NCBI GenBank assembly: GCA_902386085.1
Contig: CABMIA010000068.1
Location: 1 to 21,655 of the forward strand
DNA from: an uncultured archaeon
GTDB taxonomy: Archaea; Halobacteriota; Methanosarcinia; Methanosarcinales; Methanoperedenaceae
Direction of reading: 5' to 3'
Length of the DNA stretch: 21,655 nt
Made by a program: the position numbers and the translations under genes. The notes beneath the pieces are model-generated. The model saw only the letters and a program-made list of their open reading frames with translations, made no database searches and was not told the origin of the DNA. The number at the start of each line of letters is the position of its first letter. Within the stretch, counting starts at the first letter, position 1. Positions 1 to 8,479 of the stretch are shown here, in pieces.

Positions 1-2949
1 CAGCTTGACAAGACATTCCCGACCAATGACTGCGCAATGTGCATACTGTCTCCCAAGCTCGTTGAGACAGGAAGGCATCCCAATATCGAATTGCTCTCAT
101 ACAGCGATGTCAAATCCATTTCAGGAAAAGCCGGGGATTTCAACGTCAAAGTGATCAAAAAAGCCCGTTATGTGGACGAGACAAAATGCACGGGATGCGG
201 TTCGTGTACTGAGAAATGCCCGTCAAAAGTCCTTGACGAGTATAATGCAGGCATGAGCAAGCGCAAGTCCATCTATATCCCGTTTGCCCAGGCAATCCCC
301 AGGGTTGCGACGATCGATGCCGCACACTGCATGTTTCTCACAAAAGGGAAATGCGGCGTGTGCAAGAAGGTATGCGGGCCAAAGGCGGTTGATTATGAGC
401 AGAAAGATAAAGAGATAGAACTTAATGTGGGCTCGGTCGTGCTCGCAACAGGTTTCAAGCCATTTGACCCCTCGGCTCTCAGACAGTACAGGTTCGACCA
501 TCCTGATGTAATTACATCGCTCCAGTTCGAGCGCTTATTGAGCGCAAGCGGCCCAACGCAGGGCCATGTGACAAGGCAGTCAGACGGCAAAGTCCCGAAA
601 AAGATAGCATTCATCCAGTGCGTTGGCTCGCGAAACCCGCGCATCGACAGGAAACATTGCTCCTCTGTATGCTGCATGTATGCCACAAAGGAATCCATAA
701 TCGCAAAAGAGCATGATCCTGAGCTTGATATCACAATATTCCATATCGACATAAGGGCATTCGGCAAGAATTTTGAAGAGTTCTACAACAGGGCACAGAG
801 GGAATACGGCATTAAATACATCAACTCCCGCCCTCCTGAAGTCGTTGTAGGTTCAAATAGCGCTTTATCATTGAAATACGAGGATTTTAACGCCGGAGAA
901 GTGAAAAACCAGGGTTTCGACATGGTTGTCCTTTCCATCGGCCTTGATCCTGTGGATTCAACCCGCAATATTGCACAATCTTCAGGAATTGCGCTCGATG
1001 ATTTCGGGAACATCGCCACAACGGTTGAGAATCCTGTTGAAACAAGCGTTCCGGGCATATACGTCTGCGGAGTTGCGCAGGGACCAAAAGACATACCCGA
1101 TACGGTCGCCCAGGCAAGCGCCGCAGCATCGAAGGCTGCCGCGTTATTATCCGGGGAAAGGGGAACCCTTATTAAAGAAAGAAAGTTCCCAGAAGAGAAA
1201 ACGCTCACTCCAGAGCCACGCATCGGCGTATTCGTGTGCCACTGCGGGATTAACATAGGAAGCGTTGTGAACGTCCCGGCCGTGGTGGAATATGCAAAGA
1301 CGCTGCCTGGCGTCGCACATGCCCAGGAGATGCTGTATGCATGTTCCTCAGACTCGCAGGTCGCGATAAAAGGTTCAATAGCAAAGAACGATCTTAACCG
1401 CGTTGTCGTAGCATCATGCACCCCGCGAACCCACGAGCCGTTATTCCAGAACACCTGCCGCGAGGCTGGGCTCAATCCATATCTTTTCGAACTTGCCAAT
1501 ATCCGCGAGCACTGCTCATGGGTGCATATGAAAGAGAAAGAGAAGGCTACCGAGAAGGCCAAAGGGATCGTTCAGATGGCGGTTGCAAAATCAGCCCTAT
1601 TCCAGCCGCTTTACAAGCAAAAAGTTTCTCTCATAAATAAAGCGCTCGTACTCGGCGGCGGCGTAGCTGGTATGACGGCTGCTCTTGATATTGCCAATAA
1701 CGGCTATAACGTGACGCTTGTAGAGAAAGAAAAAGAACTTGGCGGGATGCTGCGGGATATGACAGAATTATATGACGGCAAGAAGCCGGCCGATGTGTTA
1801 GGAGACCTCATCAAGAAGGTCAACGGGAATAAGAATATCAAGGTCGTAAATGAAGCTAAACTCATAAAGGTTGAAGGATATCTTGGCAACTTCAAGGGAG
1901 TTATACTTTCAAACGGAAATGAAAAGCAAGTTGATTTCGGTGCGGCTGTTGTGGCGACAGGAGCGCACAACTTTGAACCTTCAGGATTATTCAATTACGG
2001 CAAGGATAACCGAATTGTCACACAGGCGCAGTTTGAGAAAATGCTCGGAAAAGGCGACAAGACCCCGTATTTAAATACGGGGACTATCACGATGATCCAG
2101 TGCGTCGGGGCGCGGAATAAGGAACGTGAATACTGCGGGCGCACTTGCTGCGTGGATGCAGTCAAAAACGCCATCCGAATAAAGAAAGCAAGTACAGGCA
2201 CGAATGTCTATGTGCTTTATCGTGACATGAGGACTTACGGCGTAATGGAAAAACTCTATGAGACTGCCAGGGATCTTGGTGTTATATTCATCAAATACGA
2301 TGCTGAAAAACCGCCAAAAGTAGAGGGCAGTTCGGTTGTCGTACATGATTCCATGCTCAACGATGATATCGAGATCGCCTCAGATATTGTTGTCCTGAGC
2401 ACGCCGCTTGTTGCTGGTGAGAATGAAGAGATAAACCAGCTTTTCAAGATACCGCTCGATAAGAACAAGTTCTTCCTTGAAGCCCACCCCAAGCTGCGGC
2501 CTGTGGATTTTGCCACTGACGGTGTATTCCTCTGCGGGAGCGCGCAGGCGCCAAAGCTCATGGAAGAAGCCATATCGCAGGCAAGCGCCGCAGCGTCGCG
2601 TGCCTGCACGATCCTCTCCCGCAAGTTCATTGAGACCGAGGGCGCGGTGTCAGTTGTGAACGAGGCAAGGTGCATAGGATGCGGAACATGCGTCACAGTC
2701 TGCCCTTATAATGCCCCATCGTTGCAGGAAGTAACGGTCAAAGCTGAAGAGGTCACGTACATGACAAAGAAATCGCGCATCAATCCCGCCGCGTGCAAAG
2801 GCTGCGGTTCCTGCGCGGCCGCATGCCCGGCAGGAGCCATAACTGCACAGCATTTCTCGTCAAAAGAGATAGGCGAGGCGATAGATGCCTTTGACAAGGG
2901 CGTAAAGAGCATTTCCATAGAGAAAGGTGTTGTGGAGGTAACGGTATGA
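1..2949 (+). CDS. hdrA: HdrA-HdrA tandem fusion (partial, 5' end outside window)
   Basis: The frame is open from base 1, and its first residues (DKTFPTNDCAMCIL) match the internal stretch DKVFPTNDCSICIL of the next HdrA, so the true start lies upstream. The visible 982 residues contain two HdrA units. Unit 1, residues 1 to about 390, has the ferredoxin insert (CTGCGSCTEKCP near residue 63, then a second Cys set CX7CX2CX3C) and the second half of the flavin domain. Unit 2 begins near residue 407 with the HdrA N-terminal domain (GVFVCHCGINIG), then a dinucleotide-binding motif GGGVAGM near 550, and ends with two [4Fe-4S] motifs (CIGCGTCVTVCP near 891, CKGCGSCAAACP near 932). Unit 2 lacks the internal ferredoxin insert. 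HdrA is the FAD-bearing, electron-bifurcating subunit of cytosolic heterodisulfide reductase. The gene overlaps mvhD by ATGA. The family is certain; the partner complex is inferred. Confidence 0.93.
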   Translation, partial: QLDKTFPTNDCAMCILSPKLVETGRHPNIELLSYSDVKSISGKAGDFNVKVIKKARYVDETKCTGCGSCTEKCPSKVLDEYNAGMSKRKSIYIPFAQAIPRVATIDAAHCMFLTKGKCGVCKKVCGPKAVDYEQKDKEIELNVGSVVLATGFKPFDPSALRQYRFDHPDVITSLQFERLLSASGPTQGHVTRQSDGKVPKKIAFIQCVGSRNPRIDRKHCSSVCCMYATKESIIAKEHDPELDITIFHIDIRAFGKNFEEFYNRAQREYGIKYINSRPPEVVVGSNSALSLKYEDFNAGEVKNQGFDMVVLSIGLDPVDSTRNIAQSSGIALDDFGNIATTVENPVETSVPGIYVCGVAQGPKDIPDTVAQASAAASKAAALLSGERGTLIKERKFPEEKTLTPEPRIGVFVCHCGINIGSVVNVPAVVEYAKTLPGVAHAQEMLYACSSDSQVAIKGSIAKNDLNRVVVASCTPRTHEPLFQNTCREAGLNPYLFELANIREHCSWVHMKEKEKATEKAKGIVQMAVAKSALFQPLYKQKVSLINKALVLGGGVAGMTAALDIANNGYNVTLVEKEKELGGMLRDMTELYDGKKPADVLGDLIKKVNGNKNIKVVNEAKLIKVEGYLGNFKGVILSNGNEKQVDFGAAVVATGAHNFEPSGLFNYGKDNRIVTQAQFEKMLGKGDKTPYLNTGTITMIQCVGARNKEREYCGRTCCVDAVKNAIRIKKASTGTNVYVLYRDMRTYGVMEKLYETARDLGVIFIKYDAEKPPKVEGSSVVVHDSMLNDDIEIASDIVVLSTPLVAGENEEINQLFKIPLDKNKFFLEAHPKLRPVDFATDGVFLCGSAQAPKLMEEAISQASAAASRACTILSRKFIETEGAVSVVNEARCIGCGTCVTVCPYNAPSLQEVTVKAEEVTYMTKKSRINPAACKGCGSCAAACPAGAITAQHFSSKEIGEAIDAFDKGVKSISIEKGVVEVTV
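2063..2082. repeat. 20-bp perfect palindrome inside hdrA, copy 1
   Basis: CCCCGTATTTAAATACGGGG is its own reverse complement. It lies in frame in the HdrA fusion and encodes the core of TPYLNTG, just before the conserved MIQCVGAR segment, at a place where related HdrA sequences have a short variable loop. The identical palindrome, in a 24-bp shared context, occurs at 5235-5254 at a different position in the second hdrA. Confidence 0.9.
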
Positions 2950-3389
2950 GTGCAGAAGCGGCCGCGCCCAAAGGAAATGGGTGGGAGCCGAATATCCTCG
3001 CGTTCTGCTGCAACTGGTGTTCATACGCCGGTGCAGACCTTGCAGGGGTGAGCAGGTTCCAGTATCCTCCGACAGTGAAGGTGCTGCGTGTCATGTGTTC
3101 AAGCAGGGTCGAACCGGCTTTTATAATAAAGGCTTTAAAAGACGGGGCGGACGGCGTGCTTGTGGCAGGCTGCCACATAGGGGACTGCCACTACATCGAC
3201 GGAAACAGGAATGCAGAGGTCAGGATCAATAATACCAAGAAAGCACTGGCGAAACTCGGGTTTGATAAGAGACTCAGGCTTGAGTGGATTTCGGCAAGTG
3301 AAGGATTGCGATTTTCAGAAGTTATTCGGGATTTTACAGAAGAGATTAAGAAATTGGGTCAAAACCCTGTCAAGGAAGTGAAGAAATGA
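2946..3389 (+). CDS. mvhD: MvhD-type iron-sulfur subunit, first copy
   Basis: This 147-residue protein belongs to the MvhD/F420-non-reducing hydrogenase delta family, the small [2Fe-2S] protein that passes electrons to HdrA. The conserved cysteines are visible: CCNWC near residues 25-29, MCSSRV near 55, and CHIGDCHY near 77-84, followed by the family ending ISASEG. The start ATG overlaps the hdrA stop as ATGA and follows GGAGGT at 2935-2940, so translation is probably coupled. It also overlaps the next hdrA by ATGA. No MvhA or MvhG hydrogenase subunit is in the window, so electrons probably come from another partner such as the FdhB-like protein downstream. Confidence 0.92.
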   Translation: MSAEAAAPKGNGWEPNILAFCCNWCSYAGADLAGVSRFQYPPTVKVLRVMCSSRVEPAFIIKALKDGADGVLVAGCHIGDCHYIDGNRNAEVRINNTKKALAKLGFDKRLRLEWISASEGLRFSEVIRDFTEEIKKLGQNPVKEVKK

Positions 3390-5410
3390 GCGATAGTACT
3401 GAGTCAAAAAGTACTGACATTAATAAGGATAGCGGTGAAAAACGGGTAGGCGTCTTCGTATGCGAATGCGGCGTGAACATAGGAGGCGTCGTGAATACAA
3501 AAGCAGTAGCAGAGTATATCGGCACACTGCCCGGCGTAAAGGTCACCTCTGTTAACAAGTTCACATGTTCAGACTCGGGTCAGGCTGATATCCAGAATAA
3601 AATAAAAGAGCACAATCTTAACCGCGTCGTGGTCGCGGCATGTTCTCCAAAAACGCATGAACCCACGTTCCGCGCATGCATCGAGCAGATGGGATTGAAC
3701 CAGTACTTCCTTGAATTCGTAAATATCAGAGACCACTGCTCATGGATACACATGTGGGAGAAGGAGAAAGCAACAGAGAAGGCAAAAGACCTCATACGCA
3801 TGGGAGTTGAGCGCGCTAAACTCCTTGAACCCCTGCAGGCAAGCGAAGTGCCGGTCACGGACAAAGCTCTTGTAGTGGGCGCTGGCGTTGCGGGAATGCA
3901 GGCCGCGCTTGACCTTGCTGATATGGGATTCCAGGTATATCTTGTTGAGAAAGAGCCTTCGATCGGCGGCAGGATGGCGCGCTTTGACAAGGTGTTCCCC
4001 ACGAACGACTGTTCCATCTGCATCCTCGGTCCCAAGATGGTAGAGGTGGCAAGGAACAAGAACATAAAGATAATGAGCTACTCAGAAGTGAAAGCCGTGG
4101 ACGGGTACGTGGGCAACTTCAATGTGAAAGTCGAGCATAAACCCAGGTATCTTGATGTCACAAAGTGTACGGGATGCGCCAAGTGCAGCGAGGTCTGCCC
4201 TGTTGAGGTGCCATATGATTTTAATGAAGGATTCGGAACAAGAAAAGCTATATACGTTCCGTTCCCGCAGGCAGTGCCCCTTCGCGCTGTGCTTGACAAG
4301 GAGAATTGCATCTCATGCAAGGCGTGTGCCAAGGCATGCCAGAGCGGCGCGATTAATTATGATATGCAGCCAGGTTTTACGGATCTTAATGTTGGAGTCA
4401 TAATAGGCGCGGTCGGCTTCAAGACATACGACCCTGAACCTAGGCATGATTTCGGATACGGGTTATATGATAATGTCATCACTGCAATGGAATTTGAGCG
4501 CCTGCTCAACGCTGCGGGACCTACGGGCGGACACGTTGTACGTCCCTCGGACTGCAAAGAACCGATACGCGTGGGATTCGTAAACTGCGTTGGCTCGCGC
4601 GATAAGGCTACCAATATCTATTGCTCAGGCGTGTGCTGCATGTACACCATCAAAAATGCCCAGTTGCTCAAGGAAAAGCGCCCTGAGACAGACCATACGA
4701 TAATGTACATGGATATCAGGACGCCCTTCAGGGGATATGAGGAATCCTATAACAGGTCGCGGAACCTTGGCGTGAAGTTCCTGCGCGGAAGACCATCTGA
4801 AGTCAAAGAAGACCCGGTTACAAAAAATATCAAAGTGCGCGTGGAAGATACGCTGGCAAATGAAATACGCAATCTTGAATTCGACCTGCTGGTACTGGCC
4901 ACAGGTATTGTCCCGCATGAGGGCATAAACCAGATACAGCAGTTATTAAAATTATCAAAAGCCGCAGACGGCCTGCTCATGGAAGCCCATCCAAAGCTCA
5001 GGCCTGTTGATACCACCATCGACGGCGTGTTCCTTGCAGGCGTTGCTTCAGGCCCGAAGGACATTCCCTACGCGGTTTCCCAGGGCAGCGCATGCGCAAG
5101 CCGCGCGACCATTCTTCTCAAGAACAAAAAAGCAATAACAGAAGGCATAACTGCCGTTGTTAATCCCGATGTATGCGCTGGATGCGGTGTATGTCTGCCC
5201 ATGTGCCCGTTCCAGGCCATTAAGATGGATGAGACCCCGTATTTAAATACGGGGATTAAAAAAGCAAATGTGGTAAAGGCGCTGTGTAAGGGCTGCGGTA
5301 CATGCGTGACCGCGTGCCCGACTGGCGCGCTTGAGCAGAGCCATTTCAAGAACGAGCAGGTGCTCGCTCAGGTCAAGAACGTGTTCAAATTCCAGGAGGT
5401 AGTTGCATGA
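3386..5410 (+). CDS. hdrA: HdrA, heterodisulfide reductase subunit A
   Basis: This is a complete single-unit HdrA of 674 residues, the usual length. In order it shows the N-terminal domain (GVFVCECGVNIGG), a conserved HCSW segment near 117, the FAD dinucleotide motif GAGVAGM near 170, FPTNDCSICILGP near 210, an inserted ferredoxin (CTGCAKCSEVCP near 258 and CISCKACAKACQ near 310), the flavin-domain segment NCVGSRD near 395, and two C-terminal [4Fe-4S] motifs (CAGCGVCLPMCP near 595, CKGCGTCVTACP near 636). The loop between the last two motifs carries the palindrome-encoded TPYLNTG. ATGA overlaps with both neighbouring mvhD genes suggest coupled translation and a stoichiometric complex. It probably acts in the cytosol in flavin-based electron bifurcation or confurcation; its direction in vivo cannot be read from sequence. 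Confidence 0.95.
   Translation: MSDSTESKSTDINKDSGEKRVGVFVCECGVNIGGVVNTKAVAEYIGTLPGVKVTSVNKFTCSDSGQADIQNKIKEHNLNRVVVAACSPKTHEPTFRACIEQMGLNQYFLEFVNIRDHCSWIHMWEKEKATEKAKDLIRMGVERAKLLEPLQASEVPVTDKALVVGAGVAGMQAALDLADMGFQVYLVEKEPSIGGRMARFDKVFPTNDCSICILGPKMVEVARNKNIKIMSYSEVKAVDGYVGNFNVKVEHKPRYLDVTKCTGCAKCSEVCPVEVPYDFNEGFGTRKAIYVPFPQAVPLRAVLDKENCISCKACAKACQSGAINYDMQPGFTDLNVGVIIGAVGFKTYDPEPRHDFGYGLYDNVITAMEFERLLNAAGPTGGHVVRPSDCKEPIRVGFVNCVGSRDKATNIYCSGVCCMYTIKNAQLLKEKRPETDHTIMYMDIRTPFRGYEESYNRSRNLGVKFLRGRPSEVKEDPVTKNIKVRVEDTLANEIRNLEFDLLVLATGIVPHEGINQIQQLLKLSKAADGLLMEAHPKLRPVDTTIDGVFLAGVASGPKDIPYAVSQGSACASRATILLKNKKAITEGITAVVNPDVCAGCGVCLPMCPFQAIKMDETPYLNTGIKKANVVKALCKGCGTCVTACPTGALEQSHFKNEQVLAQVKNVFKFQEVVA
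5235..5254. repeat. 20-bp perfect palindrome inside hdrA, copy 2
   Basis: This is the same palindrome as at 2063-2082, again read in frame as TPYLNTG. Here it sits between the two C-terminal [4Fe-4S] motifs of HdrA. The shared block, AGA plus the palindrome plus A, is 24 bp, while the surrounding coding sequence is unrelated between the two sites. Confidence 0.9.
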
Positions 5411-5859
5411 GCTCCGAAGCCGCTGCCGCGCCGAAAACGAATGGCTGGGAACCCAAGATCGTAGCATTCTGCTGCAACTGGTGCTCTTACGGGGGCGCTG
5501 ATAGCGCGGGCATGGGAAGGTTCCAGCAGCCAGCGTCGGCACGTATCATACGCGTGATGTGCTCTGGCAGGATAGATCCGCTGCATGTGTTCAATGCGTT
5601 CCTTGAGGGTGCGGATGCGGTGCTTGTCACGGGTTGCCATATAGGCGACTGTCACTATGTTAACGGCAATGATAAGACCAAGATCAAATATAAATTCCTT
5701 GAAAATGTGGTGCGGGAACTCGGGCTTGAGAAAGAGAGGCTCCAGCTTAACTGGATATCGGCAAGCGAAGGAGAAAAGTTCGCCAATTTCATCCGCGATG
5801 TGACAGAGCAGATAAAAAAGATCGGGCCAAGTCCCCTGAAACCTGAGGGGGTGGTTTGA
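5407..5859 (+). CDS. mvhD: MvhD-type iron-sulfur subunit, second copy
   Basis: This 150-residue paralogue of the protein at 2946-3389 has the same cysteine pattern: CCNWC, MCSGRI and CHIGDCHY, then ISASEG and a C-terminal IRDVTEQIKK. It starts at an ATGA overlap with hdrA, after AGGAGGT at 5394-5400. The two mvhD copies each follow an hdrA, so an hdrA-mvhD module has been duplicated in this operon. It probably links the HdrA unit to the F420-reactive FdhB-like subunit encoded next. Confidence 0.92.
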   Translation: MSSEAAAAPKTNGWEPKIVAFCCNWCSYGGADSAGMGRFQQPASARIIRVMCSGRIDPLHVFNAFLEGADAVLVTGCHIGDCHYVNGNDKTKIKYKFLENVVRELGLEKERLQLNWISASEGEKFANFIRDVTEQIKKIGPSPLKPEGVV

Positions 5860-7055
5860 TGAGCCAAGATTCTCAAACCATTAAAACGGCTCATCAAATT
5901 GTAATGCAGAAAGGCGAGATGTATGTCGGCTGGTCAACAAAAGAAGATGTCAGGAAGCGCGGAGGCTCAGGAGGCCTTGTGACCTCGATGCTTGCGGCTG
6001 CGCTTGAAAAGAAACTGGTCGATGCTGTTGTTGTGCTGAAGAAGATGAACGAGTTCGAAGCTGTTCCAATAATAACTTCAGATGTGAATGAAGTATTGAA
6101 TTCGGCTGGCTCTTTGCACTCGGTTCCGAGTAACTTTGCAAAGCTAATCGCGAACAGGAACCTGAAAGTGGCCCTTCCTGCAAAAGGCTGCGATGTACGC
6201 GGTATCATCGAGCAGGGCAAGCGCAATGCGATAAATCTTGATAATACGTTCATCGTGGGATTGAACTGCGGAGGGTCGATGCATCCTGTTGTGACCCGCG
6301 AGATGCTTGAAGTAATGTATAAAATAAAGCCAGAGGACGTTCACGGCGAGGAAATAGAGAAAGGAAAACTCATCTTTGAGACAAAGGACGGGAAGGAGCA
6401 TGCAATAACCATTGATGAGCTTGAGGAGAAAGGATACGGACGGCGGGAAAGCTGCCGCTACTGCACGATAAAAATCCCGAACAATGCCGATATTGCCTGC
6501 GGGAACTGGGGCGTGACCGGAGACCTTGCCGGAAAAGCCACATTCGTTGAAATAACTTCGGAAAAGGGAGCGAAGCTCCTTCAGAATGCCATTGATGCAG
6601 GATATATCCAGGTCCAGAAACCAGATGAGAAAGGTGTTGCGGCGCGTTCCAAGATAAAAGGCGTCATGGAAGGGCTGGGCAAGAAATGGAAGGATAAAGT
6701 ATTCGTTCCGATGGATAACAGGCTTGAGTATTTCAGGAAAGAGCTTGAGAACTGCATCGACTGCGGCGCGTGCAAGGCAGTGTGCCCCACATGCTCGTGC
6801 GGCGATGTCTCAAAGTGCACGGAATTCCACTTCCGCGGGGATGCTTACAGGATGTCGATGTATCACCTTGTGCGCTTTTTGCATCTTGCAGATTCATGCA
6901 TCGGGTGCGGGCAGTGCGCAGATGTGTGCCCTGTGGATATACCGCTCACGAGGCTGTACAGGCGGTTTGCGAATCCTGTGCAGGAACAGCTAAAGTACGA
7001 ACCCGGTATGGACATGAGAAAGCCGCCGTTCTTTGAGGCAAAGCTGGAGGTGTGA
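5859..7055 (+). CDS. fdhB: FdhB/FrhB-family F420-reactive iron-sulfur flavoprotein
   Basis: The 398-residue protein matches the coenzyme F420 hydrogenase/dehydrogenase beta family, at about the length of methanogen FdhB. Visible features are the N-terminal RGGSGGLVTSML segment near residue 35, the conserved ESCRYCT motif near 200, GNWGVTG near 218, and two C-terminal [4Fe-4S] motifs (CIDCGACKAVCP near 304, CIGCGQCADVCP near 347). The known role of the family is FAD-dependent exchange of electrons with F420. The ATG at 5859 overlaps the mvhD stop as TGATG and follows GAGGGGG; I prefer it to the TTG three bases upstream. Coupling to HdrA-MvhD suggests an F420-linked Hdr complex, as proposed for ANME archaea and F420-dependent Hdr systems. 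Confidence 0.9.
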   Translation: MSQDSQTIKTAHQIVMQKGEMYVGWSTKEDVRKRGGSGGLVTSMLAAALEKKLVDAVVVLKKMNEFEAVPIITSDVNEVLNSAGSLHSVPSNFAKLIANRNLKVALPAKGCDVRGIIEQGKRNAINLDNTFIVGLNCGGSMHPVVTREMLEVMYKIKPEDVHGEEIEKGKLIFETKDGKEHAITIDELEEKGYGRRESCRYCTIKIPNNADIACGNWGVTGDLAGKATFVEITSEKGAKLLQNAIDAGYIQVQKPDEKGVAARSKIKGVMEGLGKKWKDKVFVPMDNRLEYFRKELENCIDCGACKAVCPTCSCGDVSKCTEFHFRGDAYRMSMYHLVRFLHLADSCIGCGQCADVCPVDIPLTRLYRRFANPVQEQLKYEPGMDMRKPPFFEAKLEV

Positions 7056-7058
7056 GCT

Positions 7059-8474
7059 ATGAACGCATATTCTACCATCTGTCCGGGCTGTAATTTCGGC
7101 TGCGGTTTGTATATCCGAGAAAATGGCACTATTGACTTGGATTTCAGGAAATCATCACCTGCCAATGCAGGAAAGCTGTGCAGGTTCGGTATGAGCCTCC
7201 CGCGACTGTATAAACCTGTAAAATCTATGGTGGAGGGCAAGGAAACAACGCCTGAAGAGGCGGCAAAAGAGGCGGCCAGGAGAATTTCGGCTAGCAAGGG
7301 ATCTGTTGCATTCTTATCACTCGGAAATACCACATGCGAAGAGGTTCTTGCATTCCAGAAACTTGCAGTACCATATTTATGTACAGGAGCAAATTTCGAT
7401 GCGCTTCCTAAGGATGTGTACCTGACGCTCAGCGTCGGGATACCTTACACAGAAATCGAGGCTGCAAAGCATATCGTTTTATTCATCGACCCATATGAGC
7501 AGTATCCATTGACAGTAAGACGGCTTCTTTCGGCGAAGAAGAAAGGAGCAAAAATAACCTCTGTCTGGTGGAAAGACCTGCCTCTTGCAGATGAGAATAT
7601 AAGACCTGCCGATATTTCAAAACTTCAGCTCACTAAAGATTCGCTCGTTATCTCTGATTTCCATCCTCTTTCGGATGCAGAACAGGTAAAAAGCGTGCTT
7701 TCACTTGCTAAGAACGCGGGCGCGAAAGTAACGTTCCTCAAACCCTTCGCGAACTCCACAGGCGCATATGTCCTGTCAAAAGATGCAAAACAAAAGTCAT
7801 TCGCACAGCTTGTTGAAGATATCAATAAAGGGACGGTAAAGACTCTGTTCTGCCTGGAATCCGATCCGTCAACGCTGATACCATCAGAGACACTTTCAAA
7901 GCTTACCAACCTGATAATCCAGACCGGACATGCAAGTGCAGGAACCGCAAAAGCAAATGTGGTGATAGCCCATGAACCACTGTATAGGAAAAAAGGCACT
8001 CTTATCAATAACGAGGGAAGGGGGCAGGCGCTTGGAGGTGCAGGAACAAACGGGCTCGAAGCGCTCGGTATAATTGCAGGCACTAAATTCGAGTTCGATT
8101 CCCTGCACGATGCTGTGAAAAAGGCGCTTGGCATTCAAGCAGTCGATGAATTCTTAATCCCGAAATACGATAGACCCGCATACGGCGCAATCCAGGCAGC
8201 GGCAAAACCGCCTGAAGCAAAAACTACGCTTGTAAGCGTGTACAACCCGTTCATGTGGTTCGGCCTGCCTGACGACAATGATTTCGTGGAGCTGAACCTC
8301 AATACCGTGAGGGCGCTCAAGCTCCTGAAAGGAGGGACGCTCAAGATAAAATCCAATGGCAGCACTATTGAGAAGAAGTTCAAGGTGGCGCCTGTGCAGG
8401 ATAATATCCTGCTCACCGGGAACAGGTTCGGAATAGAGAAGGGAAGTATAACCCCTGTTGAGATATCGAGGTGA
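7059..8474 (+). CDS. Short FdhA/NuoG-like molybdopterin-oxidoreductase relative, probably non-catalytic
   Basis: The 471-residue protein starts with an FdhA/FwdB-like [4Fe-4S] motif, C8-X2-C11-X3-C15-X25-C41 followed by RFG. It continues with a region like FdhA around residues 80-160 (LGNTTCEEVLAFQKLAV, then EIEAAKHIVLFIDPYEQYP). Between them, where FdhA has its Cys or Sec ligand region, there is only a short stretch with no matching residue. The usual C-terminal molybdopterin domain is partly kept (KKGTLINNEGRGQ, and a final RFGIEKGSITPVEIS like the Asp-decarboxylase-fold end). Normal FdhA proteins are far longer. It starts 3 bp after fdhB with GGAGGTG at 7046-7052. It probably forms an FdhAB-like pair that scaffolds the complex or only carries electrons; loss of formate chemistry is my inference. 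Confidence 0.8.
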   Translation: MNAYSTICPGCNFGCGLYIRENGTIDLDFRKSSPANAGKLCRFGMSLPRLYKPVKSMVEGKETTPEEAAKEAARRISASKGSVAFLSLGNTTCEEVLAFQKLAVPYLCTGANFDALPKDVYLTLSVGIPYTEIEAAKHIVLFIDPYEQYPLTVRRLLSAKKKGAKITSVWWKDLPLADENIRPADISKLQLTKDSLVISDFHPLSDAEQVKSVLSLAKNAGAKVTFLKPFANSTGAYVLSKDAKQKSFAQLVEDINKGTVKTLFCLESDPSTLIPSETLSKLTNLIIQTGHASAGTAKANVVIAHEPLYRKKGTLINNEGRGQALGGAGTNGLEALGIIAGTKFEFDSLHDAVKKALGIQAVDEFLIPKYDRPAYGAIQAAAKPPEAKTTLVSVYNPFMWFGLPDDNDFVELNLNTVRALKLLKGGTLKIKSNGSTIEKKFKVAPVQDNILLTGNRFGIEKGSITPVEISR

Positions 8475-8475
8475 T
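8468..8475 (+). promoter_or_regulatory. Shine-Dalgarno overlapping an upstream stop codon
   Basis: GAGGTGAT lies across the TGA stop of the FdhA-like gene and 4 bases before the ATG at 8480. This decides the start of the next gene in favour of that ATG rather than the GTG at 8471, which is inside the Shine-Dalgarno sequence. Confidence 0.7.
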
Positions 8476-8479
8476 TGGC

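Noticed and set aside
8471..8479. GTG start at 8471 for the Ala/Lys/Pro-rich gene
   Set aside because: This GTG is part of the Shine-Dalgarno sequence for the ATG at 8480, which is the better start.
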